Shown: positions 1 through 10,190, counted from the stretch's first letter. The stretch is DNA of 64,000 nucleotides from Prorocentrum cordatum (GCA_963575745.1 CAUYUJ010014260.1:138501-202500); one strand, 5' to 3'. Numbers and translations: made by a program. The notes: a model not told the origin generated them from the letters alone.

Positions 1-142
1 CATCGTCGCCGAAGTCAAAGTTATTAATATTTGTTCTGACCGCCCGCTTCTTGTAGTAGCGATAATCGTTGGCCGAATGGTTGGTTGAGGCAGAAATTTA
101 TCTGGGTGTTTGATGTGTTTCTAATGTGTGTTGTGTGATTTG

Positions 143-421
143 TCAGATTCTCTGGTTTACCACGTTTTCCAAACTTGTCATACGTATTTGAATGTCTTCG
201 AACTTCCTATCCAAGACGTCCATATGACCTTCCAGGCAGGTAACCCAGGCGTCTGTGTCGTCGACACGTGTCACCTTGTATACGAAAGTCCGGACCACCC
301 GCATTGTAGGTGCCAAGTGTTCTGTGTTTAAAAGTGGTTTGGTTAATTTCATAGTGTTTGATTCTTGGCCCCAATTGTCGTCGTCGTCGTCATCCATGTC
401 TTCGCTAGTCGCCCTGGTCAT
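143..421 (-). CDS. Small hypothetical acidic, possibly coiled-coil ORF
   Basis: This 92-residue frame begins at an ATG just downstream of an in-frame stop. It has a run of six Asp near residues 10-15, a mixed charged middle, and a C-terminal stretch (about residues 60-92) with Leu, Met and Val at heptad-like spacing and alternating charges, compatible with a short coiled coil. I do not recognise the family. The composition is ordinary and unlike the repeats that follow, which is the main reason to list it. It could be an exon, an eroded ORF1-type piece of a retroelement, or chance. Confidence 0.22.
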   Translation of the reverse strand: MTRATSEDMDDDDDDNWGQESNTMKLTKPLLNTEHLAPTMRVVRTFVYKVTRVDDTDAWVTCLEGHMDVLDRKFEDIQIRMTSLENVVNQRI

Positions 422-946
422 TGGTGCCGCCCGGGTGGTACTTCGTCGTCCATCTCATTTTAGTTTTTTGGGGCGTTCCCATTGCAGATTCTCATCATAG
501 TTAATTTCGGGCGTTCCGGTTTCGTCTTCTCGGGCGCTCGCATCACCACTGCATCCTGGCACAGCGCTTGGCGGATTGAGTTCTTGTCGCGTTTGGCTTT
601 TTTTCGTTGTACGTGTTTGTCCCCGTGCTTCGCCCTCTGCTCGGCTTAATTGATTTGACTAGCTACCAAACCACCCCAACGACCCGAATTTCACAGAATT
701 TCGGGTTGGGGGGGGTGCGGGTTCCATGTTTTTTGTTCAATGCTGTCCCACCCCCCCAAACCGGAAATGGAGGGCACATTGAGGCCTTCGGGTCGGGTTG
801 GGGTGGCTTGGTGGGTGGTGATGATTTGATTTGTCCCAACTTAAAACGGTGGTGCAAGAGGCTTGGACGCATTGCGATTGCGTAAGAGGTGTGCAAGAAA
901 TACACCGATGCGGAATCACAAACGTGAGATTTCCAGCCTAAAACGG
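422..946. other. Unassigned sequence
   Basis: I see no recognisable gene here. Open frames exist on both strands but none shows a family motif. G-runs and C-runs occur at about 707-715 and 749-757. If the spliced-leader relict just to the right marks a retroposed mRNA, its body would lie in this stretch on the minus strand. Confidence 0.3.
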
Positions 947-967
947 CTTGAGCCAAAATGGTTGCGG
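947..967 (-). other. Relict dinoflagellate spliced-leader sequence
   Basis: Read on the minus strand, this 21-base site matches the conserved dinoflagellate spliced leader at 19 of 21 positions, and its last 13 bases (ATTTTGGCTCAAG) are identical. The two differences are near the 5' end (CCGCAACC instead of CCGTAGCC). The leader is followed directly by CCGTTTTAGG and not by a GT-type splice donor, so it looks like part of a processed mRNA copied back into the genome, not a spliced-leader RNA gene. Relict leaders of this kind are established evidence of mRNA retroposition in dinoflagellates. No downstream protein is recognisable. Confidence 0.6.
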
Positions 968-1457
968 GAGCAGAGACGGTCTTTGTCCTCGTAGTCAAAA
1001 GGCCTCTTGACCCAAGATGTTTCCCAAGGGCCTCAAAAAGCCAAAGGTGACCTCCAGGATGGGCGTAGGACGCACCAGAAGGCCCCATGACCATCTCCTC
1101 CTCCTCCATCCTTTTGATTTTGGAGCATGACTGACCGCATCGTTTTTGGATGGGCTGCTGGGGCTACGCCGGCCCAAGTAGAAGGTACAATTCGCATTCG
1201 ATTAGTTTTGGTCCCCCCGCAATCAATATTCCAGCACCGTTTGAACACAGCCGCGCATGTTTTCTTCATTACCTAACATCGAAGATTGATAGGTTTCTAA
1301 TGGGCTAAAAAGAGAGCAGCACATTACTTCAACATTACTTCAACATTACTCCACAGGGGGGTCTGGGCAGCCGTTGGGGGCAGTTGGGTGGCAGTTGGGG
1401 GGCTGTTGGGGTTTGCCGGCGGGGATCGTTTTTCGCATACAGTCACACACTTCGTGC
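968..1457. other. Unassigned sequence with a degenerate element end
   Basis: No gene is recognised. At about 1145-1165 the sequence TGGATGGGCTGCTGGGGCTA resembles the GGGCTGGTGGGG end of the inverted-repeat elements at 3.7, 7.2 and 12.9 kb. It is probably a solitary or decayed terminus. Confidence 0.3.
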
Positions 1458-1877
1458 CCACTTCGTGCTCTTCGATTTCCCAGAACTCCATTCCCGGGCC
1501 ACATTTTGGATGCCCGGAGCCAACTGTAGGCCACTTCGTGCTCTTCGACTTCCCAGAACTCCATTCCCGGGCCACATTTTGGATGCCCGGAGCCAACTGT
1601 AGGCCACTTCGTGATCTTCGAGTTCCCAGAATTCCATTCCTGGGCATGATTTTGAATGCCCGGAGCCAACTGTAGGCCACTTCGTGTTCTTCGACTTCCC
1701 AGAACTCCATTCCCGGGCCACATTTTGGATGCCCGGAGCCAACTGTAGGCCACTTCGTGATTTTCGAGTTCCCAGAATTCCATTCCTGGGCATGATTTTG
1801 AATGCCCGGAGCCAACTGTAGGCCACTTCGTGTTCTTCGAGTTCCCAGAATTCCATTCCCGGGCCACATTTTGAATG
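1458..1877. repeat. 73-bp tandem repeat, about 6 copies
   Basis: The anchor CCACTTCGTG recurs at 1458, 1531, 1604, 1677, 1750 and 1823, an exact 73-bp period. Units differ by a few substitutions (for example CTCTTCGACT versus ATCTTCGAGT) in an alternating pattern, suggesting a two-unit higher-order arrangement. The array runs directly into the hexamer array on its right. Because 73 is not a multiple of three, frames rotate from unit to unit; the array is not a coding repeat. Confidence 0.9.
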
Positions 1878-3411
1878 CTGAGGCAGGCTGAGGCTGAGGC
1901 TGAGGCAGGCTGAGGCTGAGGCAGGCTGAGGCTGAGGCCGAGGCTGAAGGCAGACTGAGGCTGAGGCTGAGGCTGAGGCTGAGGCAGGCTGAGGCTGAGG
2001 CTGAGGCAGGCTGATGCTGAGGCAGGCTGAGGCTGAGGCTGAGGCTGATGCAGGCTGAGGCTGAGGCAGGCTGAGGCTGAGGCTGAAGGCAGACTGAGGC
2101 TGAGGCTGAGAGCTGAGGCTGAGGCTGAGGCTGAGGCTGAGGCTGAGGCAGGCTGAGGCTGAGGCAGGCTGAGGCTGAGGCTGAGGCTGAGGCTGATGCA
2201 GGCTGAGGCTGAGGCAGGCTGAGGCTGAGGCCGAGGCTGAAGGCAGACTGAGGCTGAGGCTGAAGCAGGCTGAGGCTGAGGCTGAGGCAGGCTGAGGCTG
2301 AGGCTGAGGCAGGCTGATGCTGAGGCAGGCTGAGGCTGAGGCTGAGGCTGATGCAGGCTGAGGCTGAGGCAGGCTGAGGCTGAGGCCGAGGCTGAAGGCA
2401 GACTGAGGCTGAGGCTGAAGCAGGCTGAGGCTGAGGCTGAGGCAGGCTGAGGCTGAGGCTGAGGCTGAGGCTGAGGCTGAGGCTGAGGCTGAGGCTGATG
2501 CTGAGGCTGGCTGAGGCAGGCTGAGGCTGAGGCTGAGGCTGATGCAGGCTGAGGCTGAGGCAGGCTGAGGCGGAGGCCGAGGCTGAAGGCAGACTGAGGC
2601 TGAGGCTGAAGCAGGCTGAGGCTGAGGCTGAGGCAGGCTGAGGCTGAGGCTGAGGCAGGCTGAGGCTGAGGCAGGCTGAGGCTGAGGCTGAGGCTGCAGG
2701 CTGAGGCTGAGGCAGGCGGAGGCTGAGGCCGAGGCTGAAGGCAGACTGAGGCTGAGGCTGAAGCAGGCTGAGGCTGAGGCTGAGGCAGGCTGAGGCTGAG
2801 GCTGAGGCAGGCTGATGCTGAGGCAGGCTGAGGCTGAGGCTGAGGCTGATGCAGGCTGAGGCTGAGGCAGGCTGAGGCTGAGGCCGAGGCTGAAGGCAGA
2901 CTGAGGCTGAGGCTGAAGCAGGCTGAGGCTGAGGCTGAGGCAGGCTGAGGCTGAGGCTGAGGCTGATGCTGAGGCTGAGGCTGAGGCTGAGGCTGAGGCT
3001 GAGGCCGAGGCTGAAGGCAGACTGAGGCTGAGGCTGAAGCAGGCTGAGGCTGAGGCTGAGGCAGGCTGAGGCTGAGGCTGAGGCTGAGGCAGGCTGATGC
3101 TGAGGCAGGCTGAGGCTGAGGCTGAGGCTGATGCAGGCAGAGGCTGAGGCAGGCTGAGGCTGAGGCCGAGGCTGAAGGCAGACTGAGGCTGAGGCTGAAG
3201 CAGGCTGAGGCTGAGGCTGAGGCAGGCTGAGGCTGAGGCAGGCTGAGGCTGAGGCTGAGGCTGAGGCAGGCTGAGGCTGAGGCTGAGGCTGAGGCTGAGG
3301 CTGAGGCTGAGGCAGGCTGAGGCTGAGGCCGAGGCTGAGGCAGACTGAGGCTGAAGGCTGAGGCTGAGGCTGAGGCTGAGGCTGAGGCTGAGGCTGAGGC
3401 TGAGGCAGGCT
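1878..3411. repeat. GAGGCT hexamer array, 1.5 kb
   Basis: The stretch is almost entirely GAGGCT units interrupted by GCAGGCT, GATGCT, GAGGCC and GAAGGCAGACT variants. The variants recur in blocks (for example the GAGGCCGAGGCTGAAGGCAG block near 1936, 2229, 2384, 2576, 2725, 2880, 3001 and 3163), so a longer higher-order unit has itself been amplified. The hexamer keeps every frame periodic and gives false long Ser/Leu, Ala/Ser or Gln/Pro dipeptide frames on the minus strand. Confidence 0.92.
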
Positions 3412-3696
3412 GCCGTTGCCACTGCGACTGTCATCACGAATGCGACTACGACTGCGAGAACAGCAGAATTCTACAACTGGATTCTCATCCGAATCTTAAG
3501 GGGAATGCTTCCAGATGTGCTCCTACACATCGATGTTAGGTTGCTTTGCGGGGATAATTTTTTAAAGTACTTTTACAGATGCCCACCGCACGGTGGATAT
3601 GAATCGTTCGATCGATCGACATGCACGTGACGTTCGGCTCCCATTGTTTGTCTACCCTTCTAGTCATGAGAATGAATTCTAGACGCTTCGCGTATC
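3412..3696. other. Unassigned spacer
   Basis: No gene or repeat is recognised. The last 20 or so bases before 3697 (CTAGACGCTTCGCGTAT) are shared with the left flank of the second inverted-repeat element (about 7211-7227) and, inverted, with about 13064-13083. Confidence 0.3.
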
Positions 3697-3835
3697 CCCA
3701 CCAGCCCGTCCAGAAATGAGTCCCAGGGGAGTGGAGGTTATGAGGGAAGCGGGGGAGCATGCAGAAGAACAAAGGGCTGGGTGAGCCGCCATATACCCCA
3801 AGAGGGGGAGGATGTAGGAGGAGCCGTCGTCGTCG

Positions 3836-4036
3836 GAGTAGGAGGAGGAAGAGGAGGAGCAGGAGGAGGAGCAGGAGGAGGAGGAGGAGGAATAGAAGGA
3901 GGAGGAGATGGAGGACTGCGAGGACGAGGAGGACGAGAAGGAGGAAAAGGAGAAGGGAGGAGGAGGAGGAGGAGGAGGGGGAGGGGGAGGAGGGAGGAGG
4001 AAGAAAAAGAGGAGGAGGAGGAGGAGGAGGAGGAGG
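3836..4036. repeat. GGA-type polypurine tract
   Basis: About 200 bases with almost only purines on the plus strand, mainly GGA, GAGGA and GGAAG units. Such strand-asymmetric tracts can form triplex DNA. The long Arg/Gly/Glu plus-strand frames and Ser/Pro/Leu minus-strand frames here are artefacts of the triplet. Confidence 0.85.
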
Positions 4037-4037
4037 A

Positions 4038-5030
4038 CAATTGCGAGCTTGGGGGCCTCTTGGGCCGTCCTTGGGGCCTCTTGGCGGTCCCGGGGGCCTC
4101 TTGCGTATCTCGGGGAGCCTCTTGTGGCCTCTTGGGGGTCTCTTGGGGGCCTCTTTGGAGGCCTCTTGGGGCCTCTTGGGGCCCTCTTGGGGCGCTCTTG
4201 GGGCGCTCTTGGGAGCCTTCGAGGCGCTCTTGGGGCCATCTTGGAGGAGATCTATCAAAGAAGGGGGGGTCCCCAATTAGCGCTGCCCCTCTAGAGTGCC
4301 TCGAGTCCCCTCTTGGGCCCCACCAAGAGGCCAAAATCCTTCCAAAACCTAGGTAAAATCAATGTTTGTTGCTTTCTCGCCTTTTCGCTCTTGGACCCGT
4401 CTTGGGAGCCTCTTGGGCCTCTTGGGGGTCTCTTGGGGGCCTTTTGGAGGCCTCTTGGGCGCCTCTTGGGGCCTCTTGGGGCTCTCTTGGGGCGCTCTTG
4501 GGGCGCTCTTGGGAGCCTTCGAGGCGCTCTTGGGGTCATCTTGCAGGAGATCGATCAGAGAAGAGGGGGTCCCCAATTAGCGCTGCCCCTCTAGAGTGCC
4601 TCGAGTCGCCTCTTGGGCGCCCCAAGAGGCCAAAATCCTTCCAAAACCTAGGTAAAATCAATGTTTGTTGCTTTCTCGCCTTTTCGCTCTTGGAGCCGTC
4701 TTGGGTCATCTTGGACTCTCTTGGGGCCTCTTGGGGGTCTCTTGGCAACGTCTTGGAGGCTTCTTGGGGGCCTCTTGGGGTCTCTTGGGGCCCTCTTGAG
4801 GCGCTCTTGGGGCGCTCTTGGGAGCCTTCGGGGCGCTCTTTGGGCCATCTTGGAGGAGATCTATCAAAGAAGGGGGGTTTGCTTATTAGCCCCGCCCCTC
4901 CAGAGTGCCTCGAGTCGCCTCTTGGGCCCCCCCAAGATGCCAAAATCCTTCCAAAACCTAGGTAAAATCAATGTTTTGTGTTTTCTCGCCTGTTCGCTCT
5001 TGGAGCTGTCTTGGGCCATCTTGGACGCTC
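4038..5030 (+). repeat. CTCTTGGGG repeats with 10-11 bp period, in ~300-bp units
   Basis: CTTG-type cores start at 4165, 4175, 4186, 4197, 4208, 4217, 4229 and 4240, a mean spacing of 10.7 bp. These runs alternate with a conserved box starting near 4250, 4549 and 4858 (GATCTATCAAAGAAG, then CCAAAATCCTTCCAAAACCT, then a TTCTCGCC-rich end). Related boxes occur at about 7790 and 8073 and, inverted and diverged, near 12131 and 12358. The 10-11 bp spacing destroys any reading frame. Confidence 0.85.
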
Positions 5031-5075
5031 TGACACCTCGCGACCGGCCCCGTCCAGGTCAGTGGGGAGGGGTAA

Positions 5076-5097
5076 GGGGAGGGGTAAACCCCTCCCC
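5076..5097. other. Perfect 10-bp hairpin in the element tail
   Basis: GGGGAGGGGT (5076-5085), loop AA, then ACCCCTCCCC (5088-5097). The same hairpin is found at 8292-8313 and, inverted, at 12031-12052, always in the tail of the inverted-repeat element and followed by CGAAGGGGAAGAAGG. Its preservation in all three copies suggests a structural role or recent shared origin. Confidence 0.75.
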
Positions 5098-5163
5098 GAA
5101 GGGGAAGAAGGGGGTTGGCAGAGGAAACTCCTTAGACCACCTACGCCCTAAAGGGCTGGTGGG

Positions 5164-5701
5164 ATTTCTATCAATTGTGCCGGCCCGTCCAGATCGTTGT
5201 GCGGGGGCAAGATTGGCGCCCGAATCTCAGCAAGGGCGGGGACACCATCGGCAACCATCGGGAATCAATGCAGACGCTAGCCAGGTAGGCGGCGCTCGAG
5301 AGGTGCGCCGTACATGACAAATGCGCGCCACGCGCATAGTGTTCCCCACATTGGGCATTACGTGTCACCTCTCAGAAGCAATGCACGGTAACGGCGGGTT
5401 TGCCAATTTCGCGCGTGCGCGCTTCAGCATTATCATTATTCGAACTACGTTTTCTGCGCCTGCACCCTTTGCCTCAGCGCATGGATGTTGCCGCGATGCC
5501 GCTCCGCATTCACTACCAGGCTGCCTCAGCACAGGCTGGCCGCACCAGCCATTCTTGGTGAGGGTTTTGGTACAGTGAACGCCCATCGTTTTCACCCGGA
5601 CCGTTTCTTTACCGGGAGGGCGGAGGAGAGGAGGAGGAGGAGGAAGAGCAAGAAGCCATTGTTTTTGCAGCTTGCCAGGGTACAGAGGCAATCAATAGTT
5701 A
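5164..5701. other. Unassigned sequence
   Basis: No recognised gene or array apart from a short GGA run near 5626-5646. It lies between the first inverted-repeat element and the 3' end of the LINE fragment and may include eroded LINE 3' sequence. Confidence 0.3.
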
Positions 5702-7039
5702 TTACAGCCATTCTTCATCGCTGTCGTGAGAGTGGCGGCCAAGAGCAAACTTCGTAACAAATGCGATCCAGACAGATTCGTTTGTTTGTGAGGCAATCCA
5801 ATAAGTCTGACTCTGAATGGAAACAGTATCGGATTTGATTGTATAAATTGCCCACTCGTGCCTTGGACATCCGGGGGCCCGAACGCACGAGTCGGTAGAA
5901 GGTCGTATGCTGTTTGGTTGAAAAGCGAATTGTCTCAACAAGCGCTTGATCTTTCTATATTCCCAAACCATATGCTTCAACAGTTGCGAACTATATGTTG
6001 ATGTCCCGGTTCTGAGCAAAACTGTTTTATTTGATATTCCAGACACGTACGAATGAGGAATATTCATGATTTGGCGAAGGCAGCGCGCTTGGAATCCATC
6101 TAATATCTTTCTTTCTCGTTTGCTCAGCCAGGCTGAGTTCAAAAAATACATAATTTTGCTGGTAATCAGCGCCCCAAACACTTCAATTTTTCTTTGTATA
6201 GGTATTGACGTATGTTTCCATGCCCTCGCGTATTTGTGGAATTCGCCCCATGCGGCCCCGAGTCGTTTGTTGAGTTCGCGCTGGAGCCTCCCATCGTTAT
6301 ATATAGGTGCCCCCATATAATATATATATATATATATATATATAGAAGATGCCCACCTGATTTGATGATGTTCCCACGTGGATCTCGCACCAATGTAGTT
6401 CCATGCCGATATCTTCCTTTGCCTCCGCGATCGCGTTCAAAACGCGGTGCAAGTGGTATTCGTTTTGGCCCACCAAGAGTATCATCGGCATGAGCCGATC
6501 TCTCCTTGAATCAAAAACCTCCGCGTTTCTTCGTCCACTTTGTTTTCTGCGCGTTTACGCTCTTCGCCATCACAAACAGAAAAGGTGAGAGCGGACACCC
6601 TTGTGTTACCCCAGACAATTGGCCCCGTTCGCTGGACCGATTCGGGCCTTCAGTCACGCGAACCTTCTTGTTTCCATATATGTGGCCAATAATGCGAAGC
6701 ATGTGAGCGGGCACCAAATTTTTCCATAACGTCCAAGAGGGCCACAACATTGATTCAACCGAATGCTTTTTTCCAGTCCAACGCCAGTAGGGCGAGTTTG
6801 CCACCCCGTCTCGCATGGAATGCTTCAATATGCTGGCGCACTGCGTGGCTAGCATCCGTCGTCCCCCGTTGCCTTCTGAAACCGAATTGTGTTGCGGTGC
6901 GTCGATATTTTGCCCGTGTTCGCTGGAGTTTGCCAGCTAAAAGAGTTGCAAGAATTTTGTATAATACGCATAGCAGACCGATCGGGCGGTAATTGTCGCA
7001 TTGATCAATTTGGCCTTTATTTTTATATATTATACACAC
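5702..7039 (-). pseudogene. Broken LINE-type reverse transcriptase
   Basis: The reverse transcriptase of a non-LTR retrotransposon is readable in at least four minus-strand pieces. Piece 7039-6755 has NYRPIGLL, a finger segment, and ALDWKKAF, which carries the motif A aspartate. Piece 6855-6511 has GVTQGCPLSPFLF, motif B. HADDT (motif C, Asp-Asp at 6481-6486) follows in one frame, but the next conserved block LLVGQNEYHLHRVL is in another frame, so an indel sits within a few codons of the active site. Piece 6316-5702 starts with a thumb-like segment (APIYNDGRLQRELNKRL) and ends in a stop. A TA microsatellite replaces part of the chain before the thumb. Endonuclease and ORF1 regions are not seen. 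The copy cannot encode an intact enzyme. The residues resemble Jockey/CR1/RTE-type LINEs, but I cannot assign a clade. Confidence 0.85.
6316..6344. repeat. TA microsatellite inside the LINE
   Basis: About 29 bases of TATATA lie between the finger/palm and thumb pieces of the broken reverse transcriptase. Expansion here, or insertion with loss of LINE sequence, is a plausible cause of the missing residues. Confidence 0.85.
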
Positions 7040-7227
7040 ATATGCATGACGCCATTATGCCGGAACTTCTTTGTTCCACCAATATAAATTCACAAAATTG
7101 ATCTTGATGATTTGATATTTTCCGGAAAAAAAAATCCCACATGCGTTGCACATATCATGTGTGAAGAATATTCCCAAGGCGGTTCCAAAGGAGGGAACGA
7201 GGGATAATTCTAGACGCTTCGCGTATC

Positions 7228-8379
7228 CCCACCAGCCCGTCCAGAAATGAGTCCCAGGGGAGTGGAGGTTATGAGGGAAGCGGGGGAACATGCAGAAGAA
7301 CAAAGGGCGGGGTGAGCTGCCATATACCCCAAAAGGGGGAGGATGTAGGAGGAGCCGTCGTCGTCGGAGTAGGAGGAGGAAGAGGAGGAGCAAGAAGAGG
7401 AGCAGGAGGAGGAAGAGGAGGAATAGAAGGAGGAGGAGATGGAGGACTGCGAGGACGAGGAGGACGAGAAGGAGGAAAAGGAGAAGGAGGAGGAGGAGGA
7501 GGAGGAGGAGGAGGAGGAGGAGGGGGAGGGGGAGGAGGGAGGAGGAAGAAAAAGAGGAGGAGGAGGAGGACAATTGCGAGCTTGGGGGCCTCTTGGGCCG
7601 TCCTTGGGGCCTCTTGGCGGTCCCGGGGGCCTCTTGCGTATGTCGGGGAGCTTCTTGTGGCCTCTTAAGGGTCTCTTGGGGGCCTCTTGGAGGCCTCTTG
7701 GGGGCCTCTTGGGGCCTTTTGGGGCCCTCTTGAAGCGCTCTTGGGGCGCTCTTGGGAGCCTTCGAGGCGCTCTTGGGGCCTTCTTGGAGGAGATCTATCA
7801 AAGAAGGGGGGGTCCCCAATTACCGCTGCCCCTCTAGAGTGCCTCGAGTCGCCTCTTGGGCGCCCCAAGAGGCCAAAATCCTTCCAAAACCTAGGTAAAA
7901 TCAATGTTTGTTGCTTTCTCGCCTTTTCGCTTTTGGAGCCGTCTTGGGTCATCTTGGGCTCTCTTGAGGGTCTCTTAGCAACGTCTTGGAGGTTTCTTGG
8001 GGGCCTCTTGGGGTCTCTTGGGGCCGTCTTGAGGCGCTCTTGGGCGGGGCGCTCTTTGGGCCATCTTGGAGGAGATCTATCAAAGAAGGGGGGGTTGCTT
8101 ATTAGCCCCGCCCCTCCCGAGCGCCTCGAGTCGCCTCTTGGCCCTTCCCAAGATGCCAAGATCCTTCCAAAACCTAGGTAAAATCAATGTTTTGTGTTTT
8201 CTCGCCTGTTCGCTCTTGGAGCTGTCTTGGGCCATCTTGGACGCTCTGACACCTCGCGACCGGCCCCGTCCAGGTCAGCGGAGAGGGGTAAGGGGAGGGG
8301 TAAACCCCTCCCCGAAGGGGAAGAAGGGGGCTGGCAGAGGAAACTCCGTAGACCACCTACGCCCCAAAGGGCTGGTGGG
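7228..8379 (+). mobile_element. Repeat-filled element with 11-bp inverted ends, copy 2
   Basis: CCCACCAGCCC at 7228-7238 and GGGCTGGTGGG at 8369-8379 bound 1152 bp collinear with copy 1. It is shorter because it has two ~300-bp box-plus-repeat units where copy 1 has three, and a differently sized GGA tract (about 7365-7570). The CTTG-type cores at 7686-7783 again average 10.8 bp. The tail hairpin is at 8292-8313. Same orientation as copy 1, about 3.5 kb downstream, with the LINE fragment between them, so copies 1 and 2 may also come from a segmental duplication. Confidence 0.5.
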
Positions 8380-8869
8380 ATTTAAATCGAATTTCATTAA
8401 TTAATTTCTGTGCCCGCGCCCCGCCTTGTATCATGCATGCTAATATTCATATTGGAATCGCACGCAGACGATTCTGTAGTCGATGGTGGTGCGATTATGA
8501 AATCCATTCGATAGATCGGTATAGAAATCGATCGTGACATCGTTCGGGCGATTTCTGATGAGGTCCATTGCGGGATGAGGATGAACAATCAATGTTCGGA
8601 CCCCGCATTCCCGGAACCACGAAGTCCCAACCGTAGCATCCGCACTCTTGGAGGCATCTTATGTTTACGTATTTCGAAGGCCATGGAATAATATAAGTAG
8701 CGAGTGAATTGGAACGAGCGCAATATGCACGTACATACTCCTTGACATACGCGACAATGAATAATCGTGCAGTAAACCGCGCATTGTAAACGATTCGATT
8801 CAGCAACAGACGACATCAACGATTTGACAGCAGCAGGATAGGGACGAATGTATATAGTAAACACAATGA
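8380..8869. other. Unassigned, relatively AT-rich sequence
   Basis: No gene is recognised. Minus-strand frames of about 95-103 codons exist but show no family signature. The base composition is lower in GC than the surrounding repeats. Confidence 0.3.
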
Positions 8870-9082
8870 TCACAAGAAGTCAAACCGTACATTTACCGAA
8901 GTTCTATCCTTGAGGTACGCGCCCCGCTTTTCATTGAGCCAAACACCGCCAAACGGGTAGCCATTGGATATTTCAATTTTTTGGCGTTGGTACCATTTGC
9001 GAATCAAAAGCATATTTGATTTCGTAATCCCTTCAAGCGCTGCAGGGCTGCGCAAAGGCAGGCGCCAAAACACTTGAGCCAT
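8870..9082 (-). CDS. Hypothetical 70-residue ORF
   Basis: The frame opens with ATGGCTCAAGTG and has a normal amino-acid mix, including FGGVWLNEKRGAYLKDRTSV near the C-terminal half. I do not recognise it. The first 11 bases resemble the end of the spliced leader (TGGCTCAAG), but the similarity is only 9-10 bases and may be chance. It could be an exon or a retroelement fragment. Confidence 0.15.
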   Translation of the reverse strand: MAQVFWRLPLRSPAALEGITKSNMLLIRKWYQRQKIEISNGYPFGGVWLNEKRGAYLKDRTSVNVRFDFL

Positions 9083-9439
9083 ATTAGTATGATATGCTGA
9101 TATTGAAATTCGTCATTTGGCGGTCTAAACATTTAGATTTTATGGAGATCAGGGACGCCGCCGTCCCTAGGCCATGGCTCGTGCATCTGAAGCGTATCTG
9201 ACGAGGCGTTAGCCGCAGAGCCTAGTGGATGAGAGCAATTTGTCATGATGCATGGTTTTTCTCTCATCGGAATGCGTTTCGCCTCTGAGCGCGTCCTTGC
9301 GATGGCTCAGGCCTGTTTATTTTTTTGGCGAATATGCTTCGACCGGTAGAGCTTACCGTTTGGTGACGGAGGCGCTCAAGGAGGGGTTTGCCGACCTAGA
9401 GGTGCGGATGCTTTTTGGGCATGTTGTATTTGTCGAAAA
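9083..9439. other. Unassigned sequence
   Basis: No recognisable gene, repeat or RNA was found in this spacer. Confidence 0.3.
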
Positions 9440-9590
9440 CGGGTTCTCATAACTGCTTTCACGGGTTTCCATAATTGCCAACGCGGGTTTCCATAATTAC
9501 CAGCACGGGCTTCCATAATTGCTACACGGGTTTCCATATTACCACTGCAAGTTTCCATAACAACCACCATGGTTTTCCATAAGTACTACT
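9440..9590 (-). repeat. 21-bp minisatellite, inverted partner
   Basis: Degenerate copies of TTTCCATAATTGCCAACGCGG and variants. This is the reverse complement of the array at 10445-10660, so the two arrays face each other across about 0.85 kb. Confidence 0.8.
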
Positions 9591-9723
9591 ACGGATCTAT
9601 CCCTTCTCATTCTTTCTTCCTGTAATTTTTTTAAGGTTAAAATTTTCGTGCAGCATTCAAAATTTACCGCATTTACCCGTCCGTGAAACTATTCGTATTT
9701 TAGTGCGCCACGCATAGCATTGC

Positions 9724-9724
<1 letters not shown>

Positions 9725-9783
<59 letters not shown>
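9725..9783. repeat. Poly-T run of 59
   Basis: An uninterrupted run of 59 T on the plus strand. It could be the poly(A) tail of a minus-strand retroposed sequence, although no clear retrogene lies at 9784-10300, or a replication-slippage product. Assembly length here should be treated with caution. Confidence 0.9.
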
Positions 9784-9786
<3 letters not shown>

Positions 9787-9895
9787 CGTGTTTTGAATTC
9801 GAATGGCGGATTATCATTGGCGCCGCGACCGATTCTCAACACGTGTGAAAAAGGAAGAAGGTGCTGCTGGCGCGGACGCGTAATACGACTCCCCG

Positions 9896-10190
9896 GGATT
9901 ATTCCGCGTGAAAAAAGAGGATCCCGAAGGCCCAGAACCAACAGCGACCGCATATGCCAAACCAGTTTGGACAGAAATCGGCCCAGGGCGCCAGATCTCA
10001 GGGCCTTTCGAAACATTTGTCTGGTATGAGCTTGGAAGAGGAGGGATTATTCCGCGTGAAAAAAGAGGATCCCGAAGGCCCAGAACCAACAGCGACCGCA
10101 TATGCCAAACCAGTTTGGACAGAAATCGGCCCAGGGCGCCAGATCTCAGGGCCTTTCGAAACATTTGTCTGGTATGAGCTTGGAAGAGGA
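9896..10190. repeat. 148-bp tandem duplication
   Basis: Two essentially identical copies begin at about 9896 and 10044 (GGATTATTCCGCGTG) and each ends in CTTGGAAGAGGA. The second copy runs straight into a GGA tract. Near identity implies a recent duplication. Confidence 0.88.

Larger units (their letters stand above)
3697..5163 (+). mobile_element. Repeat-filled element with 11-bp inverted ends, copy 1
   Basis: The segment starts with CCCACCAGCCC (3697-3707) and ends with its exact reverse complement GGGCTGGTGGG (5153-5163), 1467 bp in all. Inside, in order, are a conserved leader, a GGA-type polypurine tract, three units of about 300 bp made of a conserved box plus CTCTTGGGG repeats, and a conserved tail with a strong hairpin. 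The same order occurs at 7228-8379, and an inverted, shorter relative at 11965-12870. No transposase is present, so if mobile it would be non-autonomous. I could not define target-site duplications; homology with copy 2 extends about 20 bp beyond the left end, so the true boundary may lie further out. Confidence 0.5.

Noticed and set aside
1443-3437. 664-codon minus-strand frame of alternating Ser, Leu, Gln, Pro and Ala
   Set aside because: It is the translation of the GAGGCT hexamer and 73-bp arrays. A hexamer leaves every frame periodic, so openness carries no coding information.
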